A stretch of DNA of 64,000 nucleotides from contig SAXG01000007.1 of the NCBI GenBank assembly GCA_012932865.1, forward strand, positions 930,001 to 994,000. The letters are read 5' to 3'. The notes under the pieces are model-generated. The model was not told the origin of the DNA. It was given only the letters and a program-made list of their open reading frames with translations, and did no database searches. Of this stretch, positions 26,601 to 38,492 are shown one piece after another; position 1 is the stretch's first letter; the number at the start of each line of letters is the position of its first letter. The position numbers were made by a program, and so were the translations under genes. This DNA is from Amylostereum areolatum (lineage: Eukaryota > Basidiomycota > Agaricomycetes > Russulales > Stereaceae).

Positions 26601-29600
26601 CCCCTCGTTCGGCGACTTCCTCACAGAGGAACCATGTGCGTCCAATGAACGCCGGTCCTCATTCCAGTTTTTCATCTCACGCGACAACTATGTGGAACGT
26701 ATAATCGCCGTGGTCCACAAGTTTAACACATCTTTACTCCATGATCCGCCTGTACGGTCAGGCAATGTCACGGACGATCTTGACCGGAGGATCGTTGTTC
26801 AGACGCTAGGCGCATCTCTAGCACCGGATGATGATGATAGAAAGCCTATATTGCTCGCAAGCCTTGCTTTTTCCCACAAAAATCGATTCCACCAAGAGGG
26901 ACATTGGACTGATATTGAACGTGCTATCAGTGTGCAGCAGCACGCTATCAACATCACTTCCGAAAACCACATTGACAAACCTGCATTCCTCGATAACCTC
27001 GGGAATTCGCTCCATTTTCGATTTCAGCACTTCGGAGACGTGGCAGATATTGACAGTGCTATTCGTGTGTACCACACGGCCGTGGATCTGACTCCCGAGG
27101 GCGACGTCGACAAGCCCAGATTCCTCAGCAACCTCGGGAATTCATTCCATTCTCGATTCCAGCACTTCGGAGACCTGGCAGATATTGACAGTGCTATCCG
27201 TGTGCACCGCGAGGCCGTCGACATGACTCCCGAAGGCCACGCCAACAAACCTGGGCGGCTTGATAACCTGGGGAATTCCTTTCGTTCTCGCTTCCAGCGA
27301 TTGGGGTATGTGGCAGATATTGACAGCGCCATTCGTGTGCACCGCGCGGCCGTGGATCTGACTCCCGAGGGCGACGTCGACAAGCCCAGATTCCTCAGCA
27401 ACCTCGGGAATTCATTCCATTCTCGATTCCAGCACTTCGGAGACCTGGCAGATATTGACAGTGCTATCCGTGTGCACCGCGAGGCCGTCGACATGACTCC
27501 CGAAGGCCACGCCAACAAACCTGGGCGGCTTGATAACCTGGGGAATTCCTTTCGTTCTCGCTTCCAGCGATTGGGGTATGTGGCAGATATTGACAGCGCC
27601 ATTCGTGTGCACCGCGCGGCCGTGGATCTGACTCCCGAGGGCGACGTCGACAAGCCCAGATTCCTCAGCAACCTCGGGAATTCATTCCATTCTCGATTCC
27701 AGCACTTCGGAGACCTGGCAGATATTGACAGTGCTATCCGTGTGCACCGCGAGGCCGTCGACATGACTCCCGAAGGCCACGCCAACAAACCTGGGCGGCT
27801 TGATAACCTGGGGAATTCCTTTCGTTCTCGCTTCCAGCGATTGGGGTATGTGGCAGATATTGACAGCGCCATTCGTGTGCACCGCGCGGCCGTGGATCTG
27901 ACTCCCGAGGGCGACGTCGACAAGCCCAGATTCCTCAGCAACCTCGGGAATTCATTCCATTCTCGATTCCAGCACTTCGGAGACCTGGCAGATATTGACA
28001 GTGCTATCCGTGTGCACCGCGAGGCCGTCGACATGACTCCCGAAGGCCACGCCAACAAACCTGGGCGGCTTGATAACCTGGGGAATTCCTTTCGTTCTCG
28101 CTTCCAGCGATTGGGGTATGTGGCAGATATTGACAGCGCCATTCGTGTGCACCGCGCGGCCGTGGATCTGACTCCCGAGGGCGACGTCGACAAGCCCAGA
28201 TTCCTCAGCAACCTCGGGAATTCATTCCATTCTCGATTCCAGCACTTCGGAGACCTGGCAGATATTGACAGTGCTATCCGTGTGCACCGCGAGGCCGTCG
28301 ACATGACTCCCGAAGGCCACGCCAACAAACCTGGGCGGCTTGATAACCTGGGGAATTCCTTTCGTTCTCGCTTCCAGCGATTGGGGTATGTGGCAGATAT
28401 TGACAGCGCCATTCGTGTGCACCGCGCGGCCGTGGATCTGACTCCCGAGGGCGACGTCGACAAGCCCAGATTCCTCAGCAACCTCGGGAATTCATTCCAT
28501 TCTCGATTCCAGCACTTCGGAGACCTGGCAGATATTGACAGTGCTATCCGTGTGCACCGCGAGGCCGTCGACATGACTCCCGAAGGCCACGCCAACAAAC
28601 CTGGGTGGCTTGATAACCTGGGGAATTCCTTTCGTTCTCGCTTCCAGCGATTGGGGTATGTGGCAGATATTGACAGCGCCATTCGTGTGCACCGCGCGGC
28701 CGTGGATCTGACTCCCGAGGGCGACGTCGACAAGCCCAGATTCCTCAGCAACCTCGGGAATTCATTCCATTCTCGATTCCAGCGATCGGGAGAGGTGGCA
28801 GATGTCGACAGCGCCATTCGTGTGTACCGCGCGGCCGTGTATCTGACCCCCAAGGGCCACGCCGACAAGCCTCTGCGGCTTAACAACCTGGGGTATTCCT
28901 TCCATTCTCGATTCCAGCAATCGGGAGATGCGGCAGATATCGACAGCGCCATTCGTGTGTACCGCGAGGCCGTGAATCTGACCCCCAAGGGCCATCCCAA
29001 CAAGCCTAGCTTCCTCGACAACCTCGGGCTCTCCCTTCAGGCCCGGTTCGAGCGACTAAGAGATGTCGCAGACCTCGACAGTGCCATACATGTGCAACGC
29101 CAGGCCGTGGATCTGACTCCCGATGGCCACGCCGACAAGCCTCGGCAGCTCAATAACCTGGGGAATTCCCTCCATTTCCGATTCCAGCGATTGGGGGAGA
29201 CGGCCGATTCTCACGCTGCGGTCGATGTTTACAGGATATCTGCGAACAGTCCATCTGGACCACCATCACACAGGTTCTATGCTGCCTGTAAATGGGCCCT
29301 ATTACTGTCCTTGCCGCATTCCACGTCCTCGCCTTTAGAGGCCTACCAAGTGGCATTAGCGCTTGTTCCACGAGTGCCAGTGTGGCTGGGCTATGATGAG
29401 AAGCTTCCTTCCATGGCCGAAGTGGTAAGTGAAGCTGTTGCCGCCGCAATTGCCGTTGGCGATCTGGGATGTGCTTTCGAATGGCTGGAGGAGGGCCGGT
29501 GTCTTCAACTCCGCACGCCGCTTGATGACCTGCGTGCTGTAGACCCAGCTCTCGCAGATTACCTAGAACGCATCTCAAACGCGCTCGATGCTCCAGGAAC

Positions 29601-30896
29601 AGGTCGAGGCTTCAATACCAGCAAGGAGAAGAATGAATGGCCGACGTTGGAGCAGGAGGCACGGAAGCATCATCACCTCGCAGAGCAATACGAGCGGACA
29701 GTTGAGAAGGCTCGCACGCTTCCTGGATGTGAAGATTTTCTACGACCGAAGAGGCTGGCAAATCTTCGCGCGGTTGCTGACTCCGGCCCTGTGGTCGTGG
29801 TAGATACGGAACGCTGCGACGCGTTGGTCTTACTCCAGTCTTCCGAAGAGGTCCTACATATCCCACTTCCCACTCTCAATCACGCAGAGGTGGCGCACTG
29901 GAAAGACTCGATGCTTCAATTCCTCCAGCAGTCAGGCCTTTGGATCGGCGAATCACGACAATTTCCTGAAGTTGTTGGAGAAGGCAATCCCATGGTGGGT
30001 ATCCTCGCGAAGCTTTGGTCGGGTATCGTCCATCCAATTCTCCTTGAGCTCAAGGTAAGCCTTCAACAACATGTAATGTTTTCCAAGCGTACTCATTGGG
30101 AGTCGACTGTCCGTAGTTGTTAGAAAAGTCGACGACAGGCGATCTCCCTCACGTCACCTGGTGTACGACGAGTGCTTTAGGCTTCCTTCCTCTCCATGCA
30201 GCCGGCATCTACGACGACGACGCCGGGCCGAAGATTTTCGACTTTGTTGTGTCTTCCTACACGCCGACGCTCTCCGCACTGCTCAACGCTAGAAGGCGCA
30301 ACGATAGTCACTCGCAGACCCCTAGCATGCTCGCTGTATCTCAGCCTAGAATACCTGGTCAAAACGCGTTGCAAGGGACCATCGCGGAAATCGCAGCCAT
30401 CAAGAAGGTTGTAGGAAACTCGGGTATATATCTGAACGGAGAGGAAGCGACGAGGAATTCCGTACTGACAGCTATGGAGGACCATAGCTGGATTCACCTC
30501 GCTTGTCAAGCGCATCAGCATACTCAAGACCCCGAGCAAAGCGCGTTCATCCTCCACGACAGTCAATTAGACCTCCTCTCCATCGTGCGCCGCTCATTGA
30601 AGCACACGGAGCTCGCGTTCCTGTCAGGCGGCTCGGGATTTACGGAGAATGAGGTCCAGATTGCAACAGGAATGTTCATGGTGGGATATCCAAGCGTTGT
30701 GGCGACGATGTGGCCGATCGAGGACAAGGATGCGCCCATGGTCGTGGAGGAATTTTACTCGCTGCTAATGGAGGAAGGCGGGAATAATCGAAGGAAGGTG
30801 GCATACGCGCTTCACACCGCGGTGAAACGTCTGCGCGACGAAGTTGGGGAGAAGGAGGTCATGCGGTGGGCGTCCTTCTTTCACATTGGAATCTGA
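23638..30896 (+). CDS. NLR-like fusion: C2-like, helical, NACHT, TPR-like repeats, degenerate CHAT
   Basis: Twelve exons: 23638..23710, 23758..23835, 23883..24050, 24112..24271, 24327..24445, 24501..24611, 24655..24836, 24903..24953, 25010..25205, 25254..25427, 25478..30054, 30117..30896. They sum to 2223 codons including the stop, with consistent phases; exons 4-6 are the least certain. Order: Ser/Pro-rich N-terminus (1-106); a probable C2-like beta domain (about 107-236, weak call); a helical coiled region (237-437) usual before fungal NACHT domains; NACHT with Walker A GVTGSGKST (about 488), Walker B VVLDALDE and FITSRPE; 18 TPR-like repeats (about 900-1690); linker; CHAT. In the CHAT domain the catalytic His is replaced (LACQA in place of LACHA) and the Cys motif is gone (LSGGSG in place of LSACQT), so protease activity is unlikely. 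Probable cytosolic signal-transducing ATPase receptor. Confidence 0.85.
27077..28783 (+). repeat. 270-bp tandem repeat array, 6.3 copies, inside the NACHT gene
   Basis: Six full 270-bp units plus 86 bases, in frame, each coding for two 45-residue TPR-like repeats (one with QHFGDLADIDSAI, one with QRLGYVADIDSAI). The copies are base-for-base the same by eye apart from one C-to-T change near 28606 in the sixth unit, which turns Arg into Trp. Flanking repeats before 27077 and after 28783 are much more diverged. The two inner repeats of a unit differ from each other, so the 270-bp pair is the unit that was amplified. Recent amplification or gene conversion is inferred, as known for repeat domains of fungal NLR genes. 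Confidence 0.95.
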
Positions 30897-33800
30897 ACTT
30901 GTCCGCCCACGAACGATGAACATTTTTCTGGTCGATGAGACATCTTTTCGCCTCCTTAACTTGATGTATCCGGTCTCGATTTGTCTCTTTGCAGCCGCTT
31001 CACCTACTTACTTATCGACGGAACATACGGACCACTTGACAGGGCTCTCTGCCATTTCTACCCCATCGTTATGCATATCATTTTCGCAGGGCATCGTACA
31101 CAGGAGGATCGAAGAATAACTACGCGTGCTGATCTCGGACTAGAACCTCGGAATCTCTGGGAACCTGTAAACGGCGCGTCAGATCCACTCGTCAAGCTAC
31201 CACGTATTCCGCTCACCTCGCGCGATGCCATCGTACACATTCGGTAGCAGTCTCACATGTTTCTCCACCACCGTCACCTTCGGCATTGCCAGCCCTCACC
31301 CAGATGGACTTCGGGACGCCTGACATGTAACGCCGTACGGGAGGTTGACGACGTTGCAGGGTGGTGGGGAGTCTGCGCTGGCAAATAGTATCAATGGAAG
31401 GGGGAAATGGGCTGGGCCGGGAGAACAAACGGGGACGCTCAAACCCAGGCGATCTCGCTAATTCTCGTCTTCAAAGAACAGAGCCAGAGGTCGGTGGGCC
31501 CGGCGAGCAAGACCATGCGAGGAAGAGGCCTGTCGTAACAAGAGAGAGTTATCTTGGAAGCGGCGTACATAGACTACCGATAAAAGTTGAAAAGTTGTTT
31601 CGTGTCAATCCTGTCGCGAGCAGCGCTCCTTGTTCGACGGTCCAAAGTCTTCGCCTGCCGCCTTCGCTGCATCTGGAAGGGCTGCGACCCAAAGCTTGCG
31701 GAGAAGGTCTTGCAAGGCGGCGAGAGGGTCAGAGAACGTCCATGATCGTCGAGGGGGAGAATACCCGAGGCTGTAAGTAGTATTGACGATATGCACGGAT
31801 ACGATGACCTGCAGGCTGCGGGCGTATCGGATTGCCTTGAAGACATCGCCGGGTGGCTTATAGGATTATGGACCACACTTATGAGAGTCGTTTGTGACGG
31901 CCGTCGTAGTTCGTGTTCCGTGCGAGGTGAGTTGCGCGAGGACAGAGGAAGGAATCAAGGATATGCGACTCACACTCGCAGACTTGAGACTGTGAGACAC
32001 GGAGTCGGTTCGACTTGATCCTGATTCCTCTTTGCTTTACCCTTTCACCCTACACAACTTTTTCTGCCACCGTCGTCGGCTCGCTCGCATCCTGTCTCGC
32101 TTCGACACAAAGTCCATATAACTATCCTCAAGATGAAATTCCCCCCCGATTCCGCACAGCAGAAACTCACAGTGCCAACACCCATCCCACCAAGCTTCCC
32201 CGGGCCAACTCCAGCCAGCTCCAGCCTCTCTTCTTCCGCCTTCCACACAACACAGGCACCTAACCCATGCTGGGACTCCCTCTTGAAGGAACCATCTCGT
32301 TCCATCCACTGAGCACGAGTTCGTGACCGGTCTTTCATCCCTCGCAGCTTTCACCGGCCTTGGAAACTCCATCTCCTTCATGGATCAGTCTCTCAAAGCC
32401 ATACTTAAAACTCCCAGACCCCGGGTTTGGATGTCAGAATGCGTTTTGGGGAGAAGATCGTCCGCGCGATCTACGCTCAACCGGCTCGCGCACGACTTCA
32501 AGCCCGTCTCTTTTCAAGACGCGATGTCCGCCGCAGAGGTGCGCGTTTTTTCCTGGTCCGTTTCTCTTTCTAACCTTTCGCCATAGCATACTCGTCACCG
32601 CGCTATCTCGAAGCTTTCTTCGCCGTCCGACATCCGCGGCGCGCCGAAGACATGAAGGATTTTGTTCACAATTCGGAAACCTCCACTGTCACTTGAAGCC
32701 CCGCCATGCCGATACTTCCGTGCCCTATCCATCAGCCTCCAGCGTCCAACGTTTCTTGCAGACGCGCCCACCTCCCCAACACCGGAGACACCCGACACTT
32801 TCTCCGACTTTCTCAACAACACTGGCTGCTTCAACGTATAACATCGGGCGTCACCGGCCGCACGCCAGCTTCCCACATCAATGAGAATATCGAGCGTTTC
32901 GGACCGCGGCATACGCAATTCGGTCACACATGCACGTTGACCATTGCTCTCCCTTTGGCGGGGTCAACTTCTTCAAGGGTCTAGGTTCGCTCCAATCGCA
33001 TAACTTCGTCTCATAGCCACGGTTCAATAATCCAGCTGGCGGAGCCGTATCGAGAAGCGCACAACAATACCCTTCATCCGGCCCTCGATTCACCTTCCTT
33101 TCGTCTTCTCGCCGTGTACTTTGCATCCGCATTAGAACTGGGAATGGAGTCAGGTGAGCCACGATTGTAAACCACTCGAAGCTATACTGACCTTTGTGTA
33201 TATAGCTCGCGGTCACTGTCAGTCCCATCATCGGCGCCCGAGGAAAGGGAAGGTGCAAATCTCAGGAGTATAATTGAACTGGAGCGCAAGAGACGCCGTT
33301 CAATCTCTCTACCACGCACACCGATCGATGGCGCGACCGGCTCGAGAGCCAAACCAGGATGATACCTCTGGTGGACGTCACACAGACGACTTTTGGAACG
33401 ACGCAGTCCAAGGTTAAGACGGCCAAAAATCTCGTCCGCCTCGCGCTCTCATCCGACACCAACCGCCTTAGGGGTACGAGGACGCGGCCGCCCATACCGT
33501 CTAAAAGCATCACCCCATCTCCCCTCAATCCTCTTCCAGTTCACAAGCCGTCGTCCTTTTCGCACATGCCCGCCGTCAAAATGAGGCATACCCATGACAC
33601 GGACGACCCGCACTGGACCGGCCCCTCGCCGTCTTCTTGATACCTGCAAAACCTTTGAGAACTATAACAACGTTGGTGCTTACAGTTTGGAGATGGGTCG
33701 GGCTGAGAATAGATTTAGCGTGAAGGAGACAATCATATGGGCGTGTGAGAAGAGAGAAAGGTATAGCCGTTGAAGAGTAGGTTTTTTCTTTCTTTACGAT

Positions 33801-34487
33801 GGAGAAAGCTGACCACGCCGTCTCTCCCCGCTACTCTAGATCAATGCCCCACTTCCTCATCATGGGTATAACTCGTCATTTTCAAACATGAACGTTCGTC
33901 CAACATGATGTAACACTCATGGTGCACCACTCGGACTCCAATCGTCCCCGTCAGTTGTTGGTTGGGGCAAGACGGTGTCAACACTAATAGAGAGGCGCCT
34001 GGATATCCTGTGCAAGGTGCTTACTATACGCGGGTCGCAGGGTCCGTGAATACCGTGACGTTCCAAGGACAGGCGTCCTTGCCTTTTCCCTCTTACCACG
34101 ACGTTCTTGTATCGTCCACTTTGCGCAAACTATCACATTGCACTTCAACGTGTTGGCTGTTCGTGCAACATTCGCTTTTCTCCATCATGCCCGTCGAGCG
34201 CGACTCAAATTTTCACAGCTCCTTGCGGTTCTACCTCGTCGTTTGGCATCTTAATCCACATCCCCTTCTCCCTATCAAATTTCCCTTCAATCGCTTCAAG
34301 TATAACTACTCTCGTTCGGGGGGTATGTTCCTTCATAAGTCAAACGTACAGGATGTGCGGCCTGATCGATGATCGCTCGTATAGGTCACAAAGGTCTCGA
34401 GACCTCAGTTACGTCTTAAGCCTCATTAAACGTCCCTCTTCACTGGGATCAACCCTACCGAATCCCTCGGCGTGCCTAATAAAACAA
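30897..34487. other. Intergenic stretch with possible gene relics
   Basis: No complete gene is supported. Protein-like segments include 32322..32537 (GLSSLAAFTGLGNS, ending at a GT donor), about 32584..32695 (SSPRYLEAFFAVRHP) and 33075..33360 around a good GT-AG intron (33153..33205), but they cannot be joined in one frame. About 32020..32320 resembles 13380..13680, and about 33990..34120 resembles the region just upstream of TPR-CHAT protease 2, so this flank appears to be a diverged duplicate. Confidence 0.4.
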
Positions 34488-37251
34488 ATGGTCAGTTTCC
34501 GTTAATATATCATTGTTTGCCCCGTCACTAACACCTACGACCAGGCAGAGGATGACGTGCTGTCCGATCCCGTATCTCATGACGACGGGCCTCAACAGTC
34601 ATCGTCGGCATCTTCTTCTTATGAGCATGCTGAGCAGTTGAGCGCCGCGGGTCCTGTCAGGTCCTCCATCTCCCGTACGTTGATAAGCCATGTCGAGGCT
34701 AATGACCTACGATCCCTCCTTGAGGTATGGTTAGTGTCAACTTTGACGATTGTGCGAAACCTGATCTTTTCGCAGAGCAGTACCAACATCGATCTGCACG
34801 ACACCGTCGAGTCAAGACTGGCGTATATCGCGACGCTGACGTCTGACGATTGTAACCTGGAAACGCTCAATGTCATCGGCGCCTTTCTATCGAAACGCTT
34901 TCAGGAGCGGGGTGAACTCGTAGACATCCAGGCTGCCATCAATACCTACCAGCATGCCGCAACACTGACCCCAGACGATCACTCGTATCAAGCCGCATGT
35001 CATAATGGCCTCGGGAACGCATTATTGGCATGCTTCCAACGCTCAGGAGACCTCGTGGATGTAGAAGGCTCGGTCAACGCTCACCGACAGGCTATCCAAC
35101 TCACACCGGAAGGTGATGCGGACAAAGCCGGGCATCTCAACAACCTCCCTTCTGGCTCGATTTCAATACTTAGGAGACCAGGCCACCCTTGACAGTGCAA
35201 TCAGTGCTCAACAACAGGCTGTCAACCTTACTCGTGATGACCACCCGGACAAGACCGTGTTCCTCAACAACCTTGGAAACTCTTATCAGACCCGATTTCT
35301 GTGTTTACATGACCTCATTGACCTTCACAGCGCCATCACCGCTCAGCAGCAAGCTGTCGAATACACACCCGAAGACCATCCAAACAAGTCAGCATTCCTC
35401 AACATCTTTGGAAACACCCTCGTGCATCGATTTGAGCTCCTAGGAGAAGTCGTTGACCTCGACAACGCCATTATTGCTCATCAACGGGCCTTGGAATTTA
35501 TTCCCGAGGGGCACGCTGACAAGGCTGGTCGTCTCAACAACCTCGCGAACTCCTTCCAGACCCGATTTCGGCGTTTAGGAGAGGTCGATGACCTCGACAA
35601 TGCCATCCGTACCCAGCAGCGCGCTATCGACCTTACTCCCAAAGACGATATGGGCACGATTAGCTTCCGAAGACCCTGCGCTTTCACCGTTGGATGCCTA
35701 CAAACTGATCATGGAACTCGTACCACGGCTGGTCTGGCCTCATTTCAAGCTTCACCGCGACCATGAACATTTCACGTCCATTACGGTTGCCGTGAGCGAG
35801 GCCACCGCTGCCGCAATCATATATGGCGATCTTGCATCTGCGCTCGAATGGGTGGAGCAAGGTCAATGCATGGTCTGGGGGCAGACATTGCAACATCGTG
35901 CGTCTCTCGAAGCCTTACATGCTGTGGACGCAAAGCTTGCGGATGATCTGGAAGGCGTTTTACGAGAGCTCGAAAAGGCAGGGGTTCAGGGCGGCGATTC
36001 TAGCAATGTTTCCCCAGAGATTGAGGCGCAGAGACACCGCCGGTTTGCGGAGGAATACGATCGGGTGGTCGCGAAAGCCCGCAAGCTCCCTGGCTGTGAA
36101 GGCTTCCTGCGGCCGAAGACGTTGGCCGAGCTTCGCGGTGCCGCTGATTCTGGCCCTGTGGTCGTCGTCAATGTCGGCCAGCAGCGCTCCGATGCGCTGG
36201 TCCTTCGCCGTTCTTCGGATGAAGTGATCCACGTCCCCCTTCCCGCTCTTAATCACGAAACCGCAGACCGTTGGCGGGACGTGCTCGACCGGTCACTCAA
36301 AAGCTCAACGTCAGGTGTCGGGGCTGGCGATACCACGATCGTTGCGGTCGCCAACGGAGAGATATCGCAGGTTTTGGCAGAGCTTTGGTCAAGTGTCTTG
36401 CAGCTGGTTCTTCGCGAGCTCAAGGTAACGCATCCATGCCATTATTTAACAATATTCCTCTACTAACAACCCGATCGGCATTCATAGCTGTTAGTGTCAA
36501 GAACGACGGGTGATCTACCCCATATCACTTGGTGCGCAACGGGGCCACTGGCCTTCCTTCCTCTCCATGCTGCAGGCCTTTACGACCAGCAAGGAGGACC
36601 ACATACACTCTCACTGCCCTACTCGAAGGTGGAAAGAAGCGTCCTCAAACTTCCATCCCCAGCGTCCTCGTCGTCTCCCAGCCTGGAATGTCAGGTCAAC
36701 ATTTATCACCGGGAACCATGGACGAAATTGCCGCCATTGAAGAATGTGTTGGAAAACCGGCATTCTGCTGGATGGACGGAGAGCAGGCAACCAAGGACGC
36801 CGTGCTCAAAGCCATGACGGAACACGACTGGATCCACCTCGCCTGTCGCATCGCGTATCACCCCATGAAGAGCGCCTTCATCCTTCACGACGGCCGAATG
36901 GAACTCGTGGACATAATGAAGGGGTCGCCCAACCACACGGACCTTGCAGTGCTCTCCTCTTGCCAGGCAACCGCAGGAGCGGAGGAGCTTCCAGAGGAGA
37001 CGATCCCTCTCCTATCGGCGGAAATGTTCATGGCCGGATATCGCAGCGTCATCGCGACACTATGGCCAATTCCTGACGGCGACACCCTCGTCTTCGCGAG
37101 GGAGTTGTATTCGCGACTGGTGGACGATGCTCACAGTGGTGACGAGTGGAAGACAGCATATGCGCTGCACGACACGGTGAAGCATTTGCGCGACGAGGTC
37201 GGGGAGGGCGAGTTTATGAGATGGGTGCCCTTTATTCATATTGGTCTGTAA
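34488..37251 (+). pseudogene. TPR-CHAT pseudogene (fourth paralogue)
   Basis: Same plan as TPR-CHAT protease 2: ATG 34488..34490 directly before a GT donor, then exons 34545..34724, 34776..36424 and 36488..37251. The frame is broken at least three times. Near 35147 about 8 bases are missing at an LNNLG motif. Near 35650 about one repeat is lost together with the frame. Near 36600, 31 bases are missing compared with the other CHAT exons. The catalytic His position reads ACRIA in place of ACHA, while the Cys motif survives as LSSCQATAG. About seven TPR-like repeats remain. The end of the CHAT domain (RWVPFIHIGL) is intact. Conserved splice sites show it was once a normal gene. Translation to a shortened TPR protein up to 35192 is possible but unproven. 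Confidence 0.85.
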
Positions 37252-38492
37252 ACGATGTTATACGTAGGTGGTCCAGGTACTTTGGCTGTAGTTTGTTCCT
37301 TACCTGACTCTATCACTATGCAGGTGATACACCGGTGCGCGCCTAGTTTTTACACGACAAGTTTACCTTACTCCCTAGTCTTCTTTCTCATTAATACCTT
37401 CAATTCGAAGTTCGTATGTATAGCCTGAAAACTGAGGCTGACGCGTAATCAACGCGGGTGGCACAGTGTCGAATCTCCGTCAGAACCAAGCCCGAGAGTA
37501 GATGACGAACGGTTCATTTGCGATTTTGCCCCAGGCAGCCCTCGGCGGCCTCGGAATCTGCAAAGAGGAGTTGCTTGCCGGCGGCAAACTCGAAAAACCA
37601 ACCCGGTGGACCGGCGGCATGACGAGGGTACCATCACGTACCGATTTGGGTCCAAATGCTGTCCATATTTGGGAGAATGCCGCTGTGCCGATCGTACGAA
37701 TACGGTGTTCCTGACCTCCGAGTCCGAATCGGCCAATGGCAAGCGCCAACACTCCTTCACGCTGACATCCAGCACTCTGAGTCTCGGACCTCTATGGGCC
37801 ACCATGTTCGATATCTCCACCATCTTGCGACTCGGAAGGGTCATTAATGTCGCCCATTGAACTACTGATGTTCGTTCGAGGCTTCGAACCGGGATTCGAT
37901 ATTGCCGACATGGACCTCAAGGAAGGAGCCTTCGGTCTGCCATCGCCCAGTGTTGTTCAGCAGGGACGTCCGGGCAGCCTCGGTGGTCCTGGGAGCACCA
38001 AGGATCGTGTGTACAGTGCGTATGCACTCCGTACGTACGGTTGTTGTGTTAAAGTGGTACAGATTGGTTGATATTTAGTCTCCGCAGATCTGCAACCCAC
38101 CGCACCGCAGACCTTACTTCGACAAACACACATCCACTCTCTCTTTTCATCTTCGTCCACGCAATTTTGGCTGGCCTCAAAAATGAAACGATCTCTTTCC
38201 GACTCGGACCGGCCCCGCGCGCCTTCAAGCTTCATGATGTTCTCTGATTGACCTCGTATTGGCGCTGGTTGGCGTTGCAAGGCTTACGTCTTAGTCGCCC
38301 GCACATACAGCTGGTTCTCGTACCTTCATGTTTTCTTGGAAACGCTTTACGGTACGTTACTGTCTTAGGAGTTCGGGCTCTTGACCACTCCGCGGTGGCG
38401 TGCTGTTCCTTATAACTTCGGGACTCTCTGCACGTTCAAAGCGTCGTCTCCTTTCCCATCCTTCATCCTGACCATTTCTCTCAACAGGAGGC
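37252..38492. other. Intergenic region upstream of the Zn2Cys6 regulator
   Basis: About 1.2 kb with overlapping short open frames on both strands (for example 37606..37860 plus and 37449..37844 minus), none with a recognisable domain. It should hold the 3' end of the CHAT pseudogene and the promoter of the regulator. Confidence 0.4.

Noticed and set aside
27077..28783. CRISPR-like regular repeat
   Set aside because: Units are contiguous 270-bp coding repeats without spacers, inside a eukaryotic gene.
27024..29021. 665-codon open frame on the minus strand across the TPR repeats
   Set aside because: It is the antisense of the 270-bp array; its length comes from repetition of one stop-free unit. 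The sense strand has clear domains and splice sites.
36590..36620. Small intron to explain the frame change in the CHAT exon of the pseudogene
   Set aside because: No GT donor and AG acceptor are placed suitably, and 31 bases present in all other copies are simply missing.
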